A model generated the notes under the pieces. It was given only the letters and a program-made list of their open reading frames with translations. It was not told where the DNA came from and did not search any database. Shown piece by piece: positions 1 to 11,000 of a DNA stretch of 64,000 nucleotides (its first letter is position 1; each line of letters opens with the position of its first letter). This DNA is from Armillaria gallica (Eukaryota; Basidiomycota; Agaricomycetes; Agaricales; Physalacriaceae), in NCBI GenBank assembly GCA_037576215.1, contig JBANDB010000019.1, positions 1,495,501 to 1,559,500 of the forward strand, given 5' to 3'. The position numbers and the translations under genes are program-made.

Positions 1-1376
1 CACACTGGTCCGAAGATGATGATGCTAGCAGTGGTTGAATGAATATGAGTATGTATTGGTGTAATGATAATGGATCTTACCTCCCCGGGAATGCGAAGAT
101 GCAACTGAAAATGAGTGAGAGAGGAGATGCCTAGCTCTTGCATTGTCTCGTCGCCTTGAAGTGGCGTGAATCTCCCTGGAAGATATAGCGCAAACTCTGT
201 GAGCCCTGACAAGGATGGGATGTACCCTCCTTGATGCACAAAGTTGATTATGTCAAAGATGGTGGTCTCGTCAGAGACAACCATATGTCTGATTAGCACA
301 TTCTTTCAAGTACGCTAGGGAGAGGACACTCATGCATATGAATGGATGAATTGGAAGCTCCCACAACAAAGACGGTCAATGTCTGCTCAGAAACAAGCCT
401 CCGAAAACAGTCCAGTCTCATGTGTGAGATATGTTCGTGGCAGAAACAATAGAGGGGTTTTGGAATGAGGCTGTTCAGCCAAAACAAGGTAGGATATAGT
501 GCATTTACTGGTAAGATGGTCAGATGAGAGGCATTTTGGAGATTGCAAGAGGACTTACAAAAAAAGAATGCGATAGCAAAGAAATAGAAGACGAGACCAG
601 TCATACCAGCAGCCAAAAGTTCCCTGGATGTCCTCTCAGACGTACAGAGAAGTTGCGTCAACCGTGCAGTCACAGCAACTAAAACAATTAAGACCGGGAA
701 AACTAGCTTGGTCATCGCAGAAAACCATGAAATGATGCACCGAGATATACTGTTCTTTCTTGTCGGCCTCAAGAGACTGCAGACGTGCACCTTTCGTGAC
801 CCTGTACTGAGAAAACCAGATTTAGTTACCATTGCAGAAAGAAGGAGACACATACGACGGTCAAGATTTTTGGGTCCATTGGCAGGCAACACAGTACGGG
901 TCCGATCCATGGCAAGTGGGACAGAAAGAATGGGGCATCTTGCGATGAAATAAGCTGGAAATTTAATGGCTTGCACCATAGATTATTCTGAGACAATTGA
1001 TTTTCATTAGGAGGTGCTACACATGGTTCCATGCTGTGGATTTGTCAACTGATTGGCATATCTTGTACTGCTGAAGGTATTGAAACACTCGACAGACTGC
1101 TGAAGGAGATTTTGCCACAGAAAGGTGAAATAGATGTCAGAAGGAAAGGAGTATAGATAGGCAAGCGGACTGTCAGCCTTGCTAGTACATAGTGAAAAAA
1201 GAGTAACATCCAAATGGAAAAGAGCCAAAGATTAGATAACAACTCAGCACCATTGGTGCATTGTCATCTTGGTCGATGTGAGCATAAGAGAAAAGCCATG
1301 TAGTCAGCATCAATTGGCACTGCTTCAAATCGATCACAATCGCCCAAATTAGACTGCCATATATGGCCATAATGGC

Positions 1377-1730
1377 TTATCCCATATGGCTGCTACAGGT
1401 AATTGCCATACTGAGGACTGTACCGTATCTTGAAGCCTGGACAATGCCACAGTATGGACCCATATCTGTATACACCATACATATTGACCGTATTATGGAC
1501 ACAGTGCACATCCCTATCATGAGGAGGCCAGATATCTCAGGATCTGGACATGGGAAACTGATGAAGGAGTAGCCGTGAGGAATTGGTAGTGTCGTATCCT
1601 GGTCTGGCAGAAGCCATGTCTCTTGGAGCAGGATGATATCAAACTCCTGTAGTAATTTAAGATCAGATGGGCTGCGCAACATCAAGTCCAATTCCCCATG
1701 TATTTACAGAGTCTCCATTTTGAATTGCGA
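1377..1730 (-). pseudogene. LINE ORF2 fragment: APE-like endonuclease N-terminus
   Basis: The frame reads DLKLLQEFDIILLQETWLLP, followed by a Gly-Tyr-Ser-Phe segment. The 'D-I-x-L-L-Q-E-T' pattern is the motif around the metal-binding glutamate of AP-endonuclease domains of LINE ORF2 proteins. Just upstream, another frame gives a stretch resembling the usual Asn-containing first endonuclease motif (about 1695-1730), so the true start is probably broken by an indel. After about 70 residues the similarity fades and stops appear. The enzyme would nick target DNA to prime reverse transcription. It is certainly not functional here. The assignment rests on motif memory; no search was run. Confidence 0.5.
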
Positions 1731-2825
1731 TAGTGCAACGAGGTGCCAATGAAGGGCTTTTAATGGTCTCAAAGGAGAGTGGAGGAGAGTCTGAAAGGGA
1801 AATGTCCAAGGGTGCTGACATGCTTGAAAAGTGTTCACACGTGTAATTTTGCGAAATGTATCAATACATACATTTTATAAGACCTAGATACCAAAGCAAT
1901 GAGATATACCTTAGAGTGCAGTGTCCTAAGTGTGGACAATGAAGTTCCTTGAGTGATGCTTGGTGGAGTGCAAGACTTAACTGCAGAGTGATACCATAAG
2001 GGTCACACTAAGTCTAAAGCCCCAGCACTTGACACTGAGTACACTGACAATGCACAGGAAATGCGCACTAAGAATAGAACTAGTGAGGCTCAGGAGATAA
2101 CTGATACTTTGTGCAACCTTGATCTATGATGCACAATGGCACGGCCATGCAGGGAGCTAGCGCTCTAGACCTCAGAATGTATAGAATTGAAGTAAGACCG
2201 ATGTCCCTGACTTTGGCCAAAGCGTGTGAGGCCTAGACTAGATGCTGGTGGTCCTAGAAGACCATGGAAATCACTAGAAGATATTATTACCATAAATAAG
2301 AGTTGCAGGGTAGGCTACAACTCCAAGGAAATACTAGGTGACATCAGTACGTGCAGATAGTGCAGTTAACCAATGTCGCACAGCTGAGAGACCAGGATCT
2401 GGCCCCAAGCTGGAGCTCTGAGTAAACGCCAAGCAATGGCATGATTATGGCAACATGCCCAGGACTCAGGAAAGGAAGTTCCGCCAGTCAAGAGTTACTA
2501 TTTAGGGTTGTATTAATATGTAGAGCGCATAGTATAAATACTGTAGTGTAGTAATAGTGTACAAGCTTCGGACCCCTGCTGTAGTTGCGCGCAAGCCTCC
2601 TGCTTGACACTCTAGCTTTGGGATTAGTTTGTAGCTTCAAGCAAGAGAATATACCTTTTATTGATAACATTTGAGCAATGTGAGTAGTGCGCGAGGCATA
2701 GAAAGCTTAGTGGGGGACTTGTGTATGGTTTGAGTGATTGGTTGACTGCGCTCCACCCTGAGAATAAGAGATATTGTGTCATTGCAGACATGCTCTTGAG
2801 TTTTGAGGGTTTCTTGTGATGTGCG

Positions 2826-3175
2826 GTGCTACAGGCAGCACAGGTTCAAACCCTGTGGTCTGATTAGCATGTGCTTAGTTGGGTATACCATTCCGCAAGT
2901 GGCAGAGGTTCAAACCCTTTGGTCTGGTTAGTGTTTGTGCAGAGGCCTTCTCTTAATGCACGGTGCTACAGGCGGCACAGGTTCAAACCCTGTGGTCTGA
3001 TTAGTGCGCGCTTGAGGGTTCTCATTTCTGCAAGCGGCAGAGGTTCAAACCCTTTGGCTTGTCGGACAGGGTTTATTTGGTTATTGTTTCTCTGGATCAG
3101 CACAGGTTCAAACCCTATGGGTCTATGATCGGTTTTGGAAGCTTGAGTGCATAGGTTCAAATCCTGTGGCTTGAG
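2826..3175. repeat. Six tandem tRNA T-arm-like units
   Basis: The motif GGTTCAAAYCC occurs six times, starting near 2843, 2908, 2980, 3042, 3105 and 3154 (spacing 65, 72, 62, 63 and 49). In units 1 and 3 the flanks form a perfect T-arm: stem ACAGG/CCTGT around the seven-base loop TTCAAAC. Units 1 and 3 resemble each other most, as do 2 and 4, so there is a higher-order period of about 135 bp. The motif matches the internal B box of RNA polymerase III genes. No A box or acceptor stem was seen, so these are not tRNA genes. Confidence 0.75.
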
Positions 3176-3601
3176 TGGATGTGTTTTGAAGGGTTTCTGC
3201 TTAGAGCACAAGCTTTGAGTCATGTTTAGAGTGTGTTTAAGTTCTTTGTGGTCACCTGTGTGTGTCGTGCAAGGCTTATTGAGGGTTTTGTTGGTGTGTG
3301 GCGACGAGTTGTGTATTGTAGTACATGTTGCCTTGAGGCCTGGCAACATCTGTTGCCCCTCTTGTTATAAAAGCCTTTGGACTTAGAGAGATCTAGATAC
3401 CCTACAAGTGCTATTGCTATATGTGTGTATTGTATATTCTGAGAGTTTAGTTGTGTTGCTTCAATTTGCTTCTATCACATAATATCCCCCCAAGAACTTT
3501 GAGGGTTTGTGTGCGTAGTGTTGGGTGTGGGTGTGATCAGTGTCTTTGATGCTGTTGCATTTCTAGCCTGCGCGCACAGAGTCTCTTCAGCACAGCCCTC
3601 C

Positions 3602-5205
3602 CTAGTTTCCCTGGATGGGATGAGATAGGATGTTGAGGACATTGTTGAGACCATTGTCAGAGAGGGTGCTCTGATTAGATGGCGTATAAGCTGCAAAGCC
3701 AGCACTCGCACCAAGCGCTGTCACCGAGTCATGGTTGCAGAGTAGATGAACAAAGGCTGTTGCTGTGGGCAGGGAACAGAATTGTAGCAGCACCATACCA
3801 GCAACTGTCATAAGCCTTGCATGCACAATTGCGCTGACTCCAACCCCAGTAATGGCTGCAGCCACTTGTCGAGACGTCTCAATCGGGTCTTGGTCCATGT
3901 GAGTGACAGTGAACATGACCGTCTGACTCTGAGAATCTGAGAGAGGTGGGCAAATGACAGGACTAGAGGCTGTGGAGTCCTGTACAACAATGGGAGCAGC
4001 ATGTGAGCCCACACCTCTGCCTTGGTTCCCTAGATGCCCCCCATTGCCACGAGGACGTTTTGGAGCTGGGAGTGAGTTCGAAGGATGCTGGTTATGGATC
4101 AATGAGTTGTTTCCTGCTACAACCACTGGGACTGGGAGGGAGGGAGGGTTGGATAGTAATGTGATCTGCATCTGCATACTGTTGATCGAGTCCCGAACTT
4201 CCAACAAGCCAGAGTTGATATCCTGAACACCACCGCAGATCGACTGGATAGCTGGCGAATGGTTCTGTAGAGTCAGGGTATGGGAGTTGATCGCTGTGGC
4301 TGTCGTCTGTACTGCACCCATAGTATGATTAACAGCATCGGTGAGAGGAGCCACTATCTTGGTCATGGCGCGAGCCACATCAGCAGCTTGGTGGGCCATG
4401 GTGCCCACATCAGATAGTCCTCGTAACATGAACTTGTGCGATTCACCATGCTCGACAGCCTGGGCCTTTACGCGGTCCTTGATCTCAACCACCGCACCTA
4501 CAAGGGTACCCTCATTTGCTGTCATTCGCTCCCGATGTGCAGCGACGTTCTCTCCCTTGGTAGGAAGCCACAAACTGAGAGACTCATAATTGCTGAGGTC
4601 GGAGCCCTTGGGATCCCGGGCCTTCCCCTTCTCAGTTGCGTCCTTCTCCTGTGCACGGGCAGCCAGGTGGTCCTTCCAAACCTGTGAGCCTTGACTCTTG
4701 GAGAGACCGCAAGTCGATGTGGATGGGGGACTCTCATCCAAGTGAGGGTCACTAACAGGCAGGGAAGGTTCCAAGGCGACTGTCAGCAGCAATGGGGCAA
4801 GTGCAAGTGCAGGTGTCGGTATGTTCGGTGTGTGAGGCATCAGACTGACGAGCGTCCCATCTGTCATTGGGGGTGTAGTGATCATGGGCGAAGCTACGGA
4901 CTTCTCAGTCTTGGAGGCAGCTGTAGCCGGTCTGTGATAGGAGATATATCAAAGGGAATATCCTCAGCTCTGTGAAACACATACGTGACTGGTGCAGACT
5001 CTCTAGCTGGGACACCGTCAGGGAGTGGCTTGACTGTCACATCTCCAAGCTCGAAGTCTGGTACCGGACCAAGGGTGGGCAAACCCAATAATGCGGGATC
5101 AATATCTGCCAAACCATGAGACTTTGCAATGGACGTGAACACAAGGAGAACAGACCCATGGGAGGGGGAATTCAAAGTTACTTTTTGGTGAACACCCAAT
5201 TTCAC
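3602..5205 (-). pseudogene. LINE ORF1-like (gag-like) protein, frameshifted
   Basis: A 427-residue open frame (4885 to 3602) is preceded by a second frame (5205 to 4894) that joins it through a one- or two-base shift near 4910-4930. Together they give about 530 residues. The N-terminal part is Pro/Thr-rich. A charged, probably helical middle (KDHLAARAQEKDATEKGKAR, then KDRVKAQAVEHGESHKF) follows. Next come a Ser/Asn/Pro-rich linker with KRPRGNGG and a last domain (VMFTVTHMDQDPIETSRQVA onward) with an RRM-like strand-helix rhythm. That layout, and the endonuclease fragment downstream on the same strand, fit an RNA-binding ORF1 of a LINE. There is no zinc knuckle. It could instead be an unrelated low-complexity host protein. 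Confidence 0.45.
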
Positions 5206-5750
5206 TGTACGCTTTTAACATCGCCTATATCCCATATTTAGCCAATGAAAAAATTTCCCAACCGGCATCCGCTGTCAAAAAAGACATCAACATGCTAGTA
5301 CCACGGGCGGGACTTGGAGGCCAGGCGCGGAGGCAAAAACGAGGTTGGGATCATTGGGAGGAGGACACAGTGTAGTTTGTGTAAAGACATCTCACCCAAG
5401 GCACGAGTGAGTCTAGTTATTACCAAGTGAGACGTCGCGCATAAACAGCCGCCGCGATCACAGGAATGTACGGGACGAGACGCCTTGGGGGACCTCATTG
5501 CGACGACAAAGGCATGAGTCAGCCCAGGGCAAAACTCTTAACCCTCACGTGATGTCACGGCATAGGCTCACGGCAAGGCGTTCGCCTGTACAGTACGACC
5601 GAACCTTAAAAAACCCTCGGACGAAGAGGTAAAAAAGGGGGGTGGGGAAGCAGATGACATTGCATGATAATAGGTACATGACCGGACTTCCATTAAGAGA
5701 CACTCAATGGTGTGCTGATGAGACCTTCGAGAGTTCAGTATATGAAATAT
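5206..5750. other. Intergenic, nothing recognised
   Basis: No coherent coding frame, tRNA or repeat was recognised. The segment ends in A-rich and G-rich short runs near 5605-5650. Confidence 0.4.
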
Positions 5751-5756
5751 GACTAG

Positions 5757-6130
5757 AGCCATCCAGCGCACAAGCTTAGAGGTCCGACGTCCAGCAGTCG
5801 TACTCAGCGCACAAGCATAAGTAGACGCTGTCAACCCTCATCTGCAACGATAGCGTCCTGACGAGGTACCGCGTCTCGTTTGCAGACTCCGAGGCTGCGA
5901 ACCTGACGCGCCTGAAGCCACCCCGATTTGTCCCAAAAACTACTCACCCTTCCAACAGGTCGCACCGGCATCGACAGATCGCGTCAGACTCATGACTCGA
6001 ACCATCCAGCACACAAGCTTGGAGGTCGACATGATAGCAAGGGATCGATGCTGCAAGACCACCTCTTCTCGACATCAACAGAACGTCTCAGAGCCGTCCA
6101 GCGCACAAGCTTGGAGGTCGACATGATAGT
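5757..6130 (+). repeat. Three dispersed direct copies of a ~38-bp unit
   Basis: The unit begins CCRTCCAGCRCACAAGCTTG and continues GAGGTCGACATGATAG. Copies lie at 5757-5786 (diverged), 6001-6038 and 6093-6130. The last two are nearly identical and 92 bp apart. The array ends a few bases before the caspase fragment, so it may mark the junction where the N-terminal half of that gene was lost. Confidence 0.6.
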
Positions 6131-6138
6131 GACGGCAA

Positions 6139-6622
6139 GACATCAACCAATCACCTGATCGAGAATTTAATACCATCCTGCATGAAATTGCACGGGCAAA
6201 AGGGAAACACATCACTGTCATCATCGACAGCTGCCACTCCGCCGGTATCACTAGAGTCCCGGATCAAATCCGTAACGCTCCTCCACTGGCCAATTCGCCC
6301 GACTATATGATGCACGTTGGGATGGAGAACTTGAAGTACATTTCTACCCGTATTTCAATAATGGATAAGAGGTGGACGCCGGATATGTCATCTCGTCGTT
6401 TTGACAGCATGCAAGGACTTCCAGTTTGCAGGGGAGTACGATATGGGGGGGAGATTTCATGAATTTTTTACCTATTCACTGGTTCGCGCGCTTAGATCAG
6501 GGTTGTGGACGAAGGAGTTGACGTATTTGCAACTTATACAGCGTCTACCACGCAAGAAAAAACAGATACTGGATGTCGCTGGCGATCACATGCACGAACG
6601 GCTTTGGTACCAAACGACGTAA
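6139..6622 (+). pseudogene. Caspase-like (C14) protein fragment, frameshifted
   Basis: The frame from 6139 reads DREFNTILHEIARAKGKHIT, then VIIDSCHSAG. D-S-C-H-S-A-G is the catalytic-cysteine motif of C14 caspase-fold proteases (Cys codon at 6232-6234). The frame continues to WTPDMSS at 6393. The homologous continuation (VVLTACKDFQFAGEYDMGG to MHERLWYQTT) is in another frame from 6395 to 6622, so about two bases were lost there. It matches the second half of the 39.4-40.9 kb gene in order (DREINTIL, MSSHVVLAAC, IWYQ). The N-terminal half with the catalytic His (SGHGS) is absent; a direct-repeat array sits there instead. It is a dead 5'-truncated copy. Confidence 0.8.
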
Positions 6623-7280
6623 TTTGTCCTTGTTCTATCTTCTTCCTTCTGTTCTTTCTTACAGTACTTCAGTCCCATAAAAGAACATACAAGAACTGTT
6701 TGCACGTGAGGTTCGATATCGCTGAAGAGAGCTGTGTGTGTGAGCCGTGACATTGAGAAATTATGATAAAATGTACGTCACTCAGTATATTTCATCCTAC
6801 GAACGAGCCAAAAGACATTGATAACCCATTTCCTCTCGAGATCTCGGCGTCAAGATTTGCAAGCATAGAAGCGGAGCAGTACCGTCCCTCAGTAAAACCT
6901 CAATTGTACCCGAATCGCAAGCGAGCACTAGATGACTTTCGAAGCTGGGACAAAGATAAGTATCAACAACGGCGAAACACTCTTTTTCGCTTACCTGTTC
7001 GCAATGAATCGTCAAACCCAAAGTAACGAAAACGGCGTCCGACGAATTTGTCGTCCTTGTAGAATCAGAGAAACTTTGAGTCTTTCTTAGCCACTCCCTC
7101 GTAGACAGAGGTAAGATGATTACTTCCCATAGAAATGTTGACAACCACAAGCGCGTGAAGATAAGCACTGAGAGTTGATTAAAGTTTCTTTCGATGCATT
7201 CAATTCCCTGCGGCCGCATGTCAAACACCGCGTCTATTCAATCCTTAGTCCCGCATGTTGATCCGTAAAGACAATCGCAC
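6623..7280. other. Intergenic; one weak minus-strand frame
   Basis: A minus-strand open frame (7228 to 6797, 143 codons) starts with a hydrophobic stretch, LSVLIFTRLWLSTFLWEVII. It could be a membrane segment of the decayed family whose traces lie at 7.3 kb. It matches nothing I know and may be chance. Confidence 0.25.
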
Positions 7281-7289
7281 TTGGAGATA

Positions 7290-7600
7290 TCAATGAACCA
7301 CGAAGACTCGACTATGAGAATAGCGACTGACTTGCAGCAGACTTGGGGGAGACTCAAGAGAGGGAGGGAGAAAGGAGGAACACGAGGGTGATGGAAACAA
7401 CAAAGCGTTCAGGATGGCGTAGGACGGTGCAGAACTGCAACCGTATGAGGGAGAAGTTGGATCGAAGGTAACATATATATTGCAATCCGACTCCAACGGA
7501 GGTTCGTAATCGAGATTCGATACAACGGGAATCTAGAGGATATAAACCCAAGTACAAGCTACCTTGATACAGACAACATGCGTACTTCCCGTGTTTCCTC
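7290..7600 (-). pseudogene. Decayed copy of a multi-copy gene family (copy at 35.5 kb)
   Basis: The block shares stretches such as GAAGACTCGACTRTGAGAAT, AAGGAGGAAYACGA and a GGATCGA(A/G)G(A/G)TAAC segment, in the same order, with 35530-35760. No long frame survives in either copy. Minus-strand frames are hydrophobic in places, so a membrane protein is possible. The function is unknown. Confidence 0.4.
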
Positions 7601-7889
7601 CCAGAACAAAGTTATAGACGTACCTGTAATACTACCCCCCCGGGGTGCTTTCTCCAGGAATACGTTATCCTGCAGACATTCCTGCAGTGTTTTACAGCTC
7701 GGCCCGTTCAACTTGATCGTCTAATATCGGCAAATACGAAGGTTGATGGGCGCCTGAAAGAACATCAGACCATATGGCATCTTGGAAACGACATCGGGCT
7801 TACTGAAGTATCCACGTCAGTACAATATCGCGGCTTCTAAGGGCTATTTCCTTGTCTCTGCACCATCATAAGCATCTTCGCCTCTGGGT

Positions 7890-10800
7890 AGCAATCAGCC
7901 AAGAACAGTCCTCCCAAGCTCCGCACCGGAAACATCGCTTCTGTGGAGTGACGTCTAAAAGAATTTGCTTTGGCTGTACAACACAGAACAATGAGAACAC
8001 GCCATAAAAACTTTAAAAGAAAGACTACGAGCATACCTGAATACAAAAGAGAACACAATTCCGCCCTCAATATTCAACGTCTCTGAGGCGGTGGTGGTCT
8101 GAAAGTTCAAAGAAATTATCCTTGAGCTCAATGGCGGTAGTCGTCCTGACGGTTGTAAGTCGTCGCCATTGTCCTTGTTATTTTCAGCTGTGACGATAGT
8201 GGGTTAGGTTTCAGCCATGCATTTCGTACGTTCAGCCCGCAGGGATAAGTATTAGGTGTGCTGCTCAACCAATGGTTATGTAGCATCTCCTCAATCTGGG
8301 ACTGCATTACGCACAATGGGGCCATCTCATAGCATGCACCAATTCATGGCCCGGAGAGAATGCTGCTTCCTTCAAAGTCAAAACCTCTTCAGTCGTCCAA
8401 CGACGGTTGATGGTTGATCTTTATAAGCTGGCTGGATCCTGGTGATGTCACCGACTGTAAGTCGTCATCAAATATTCGAACCCTGGAGATCTCTTAAAGA
8501 TGGTAGGGGATCGACATACTCTGTAAGGATACTCAGCTGTATCAGCATCAGAAATGAAGAGTACCACAAGCAAGAATTCAGCGCTTACGGTGGACGTCGC
8601 TCAAAATGGCCACCAGCAGTGGCAGTGCTCTATGGTAGTTCTCGACATCGAAGTCACTCTGAAAGCAGATTTCGTATATCTTGATGATCACAATAAGTGT
8701 CGGCACTGAACTTGAGGACGGAAATGATACAGCTTCTCAGTAAAATCTGCAGCTATTTACACAGACGTGATATCAAGTCCGTTCGTCCCTATAGTTCTGC
8801 AAAGAAATAATATACGGATGCTCAAGTCTGAACAAAGGGCAAGTGTATATTAGAGGATATTCTAAGCCAAAAAGACGGACAAGCTTACAGAAGAAACATC
8901 ACTCTAGAAAGGAGCCGCAACGGAATTGAATAGAAATGATCTAGCGACTCAACGATGCTGCACACCACAGACGGACTAATACAAAGGTGTCCTGCAAGGC
9001 AACCACCCGGCGCGCCCATAAGTGCAGGCAGTCTTATCTATCGCTGGGGTCATGGGCCGAGCAAAGAAATCGTCATTCGAACCAGCATGATCAAGGATGG
9101 GCACCTATTTGCTTGTATGCTTCGAAAGAGTTGACATCATTAACGGCATAGGAGTTGAGAAGATTGATGGCTCTGAAAATAACGTCAGTGATTGCAAAGC
9201 GACGAACAAAACGGCAGGCTGACTTCGTTGATTTGAAACGTTGGATACGACTTCGGGGAGTCGTCACAATGGTGTGCTTCTCTGCTAATTGAGAGCTTTG
9301 TGGAGGAACATTCGTTGCCAGTGTCGTCAGAACCTGAAAAGCGTTTGGCAAAACAATATTGGAACGATAACTACCAAACACGTTCAAGCACTGGTGAAAT
9401 AGCCCCAACGTTGCGCATATGTTGGCCTTCGAATCTTCTCCGCCGTTCGCTAAGGTTGAAATCCAGGTACAGAAAGTGGGGCCAGGCGTAGCAGTTCCGG
9501 ATGTATATGGGTATTGAGAGAGGACTTGATAGATGAAGACTGAACAGGTGCGCACCCAGTGGACATTATCCTTATGTCATTTCACTCGAGCAGAAGTCGC
9601 CGCTTATTGGGCACATCGAATATAAAGTCCATGTTGTCACATCCTGTGTGGCTGTACTTGATTGGGCGGATCTGGATTGGTGGCAGAAGCGAAGACGCAC
9701 AAAGTGTCGGCAAACGTCTACTGTAAAGCTTGGCCATGATCTTGTATGTTCTCGTTGCCATACGTTTCCGTGATGAGTCGCCAACGGTGACACAATCCTA
9801 GATATATCTGTACTTGAAGATGCTACATCGAGGCCTGTGAGAAAGGCAGGAGGAAAGATATGGCGAGGACGTACCAGGTACCACTCCGTGAGGCGGAATT
9901 TTTAATTTGCTTGCCAAAATGTCAAGGAATAACGCAGCAGCTGTAAAGGAATGAGAAAAATGCTCGGAAATAACCGAGGAAACGCACGACTGAAAGTCAG
10001 ACGTCGCCTACCGGTTCATCATCATGCAGATGCTTCGAGGTGGGCTCACAGTCATTCAGAAAGGTCGCGGCGCAAATATACGTCACTGCTGAAAATAGGG
10101 AGAGAGGCTGACGTGCTGGAGGAGCGCCAAAGTCAATCCAAGGATTAGATAGTGGTGGTTGGCTTCAGACTTGTCGGACCCTGAAATGATCGGGCAGCTC
10201 GGCTCTTCTTTTCCGTCATGACGTGCTTGAAAATGAATTTGCTTTTCACCATGACTGTCCTGGTCTGTGCATTTCAGGTACGCGCTTTGGTGCTCCTAGA
10301 CATTGTGTACTCTAACATGATCTCGTCTGCTTTTCAGTCTCTGCATAATTGCCCTTTGCGCTCACCATTCCAGCTCACAGTATACGGTCGAGGAATTGAT
10401 GGCCGGCTTTGAATGACAGATTGACATTGGAGAGGTCATCGTTTAGCACATCAAACCCACACTGCGAGATGGGAAATACAACTAAAAAAACAACCAAGAT
10501 GGCAGCTTACGCAGGGCTTTGGCATGTGTCTACTAGCCTGTCTTGACTCGCCTAATGAAGCGCATATACTGAGGTCTTCTGTGTTGCGCGTATCCAACTC
10601 TAAATGAAATCAACCGGTAGCGGAACTTCCTCAATCAATAAGGAAAAGCCCACATATATTCTTCGACTGTCGTTTATCCGCAGCAATGCGCATCTAATCA
10701 AGTTATCAAGTCGTTCTTGGCCTCAAGGAGGAAATGCAACAGCAGAGAAATCAGCTTTCAGATGTACGTATGATAGACACAGTCTCGCCAGTATCCTGAT

Positions 10801-11000
10801 AGTCAATCCTCATGTTAGATCAAATGATATGTCAATGGTCGATCGGCTGAGTTCTAGCAATCGCTTGAAGTTATTTTCCCTACTCCAAAATCGGCTTTGA
10901 CCGCATAATAATGGAGGAATGCTCTCGACGGTTTGGGATGAACTTCTACGTCGGCAACATTCTCTATCCTCAAGCCCATCATGTAAAATGTCGCACCCTC
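7890..11000. repeat. Segmental duplication, copy A (copy B at 55.4-59.0 kb)
   Basis: Many blocks recur in the same order and orientation in 55390-59040. Examples are GCCGCAACGGAATTGAATAG (A) and GCCGCAACGGAACTGAATAG (B), GACTGTCCTGGTCTGTGCAT, TTTGGTGCTCCTAGAC, CCTCACGGAGTG and CTCGACGGTTTGGGAT. Intervening parts have diverged through many substitutions and indels. On the minus strand the most conserved frame is 9555 to 9091, whose C-terminal part (FRAINLLNSYAVNDV) pairs with FSALNFLSAYAINDV in copy B. I see no intact gene in either copy. It looks like an old duplicated multi-exon gene that decayed in both places. Product unknown. Confidence 0.75.

Larger units (their letters stand above)
1..5205 (-). 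mobile_element. Decayed LINE-type retrotransposon
   Basis: Minus-strand reading finds, in 5'-to-3' order, an ORF1-like protein (5205 to 3602) and an APE-type endonuclease fragment (about 1730 to 1377). This is the order expected of a LINE. Reverse transcriptase should follow towards base 1 and beyond, but I could not recognise its motifs; only broken frames remain there. One of them holds a Cys-rich stretch FCPTCHGSDPYCVACQW near 890-960, possibly a zinc-binding remnant. The 1.9 kb between ORF1 and the endonuclease is not protein coding and holds the T-arm-like array. The element probably runs off the left edge of the window. The boundary at 5205 is only the ORF1 start, not a proven element end. 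Confidence 0.5.

Noticed and set aside
293..979. 228-codon minus frame as an intact gene
   Set aside because: Composition is irregular, related fragments appear in neighbouring frames, and it lies inside the decayed LINE.
2826..3175. tRNA gene cluster
   Set aside because: Only the T-arm recurs; acceptor, D and anticodon arms are absent.
6001..6130. Direct repeats as an operator or regulatory array
   Set aside because: Only two near-identical copies and no intact gene downstream.
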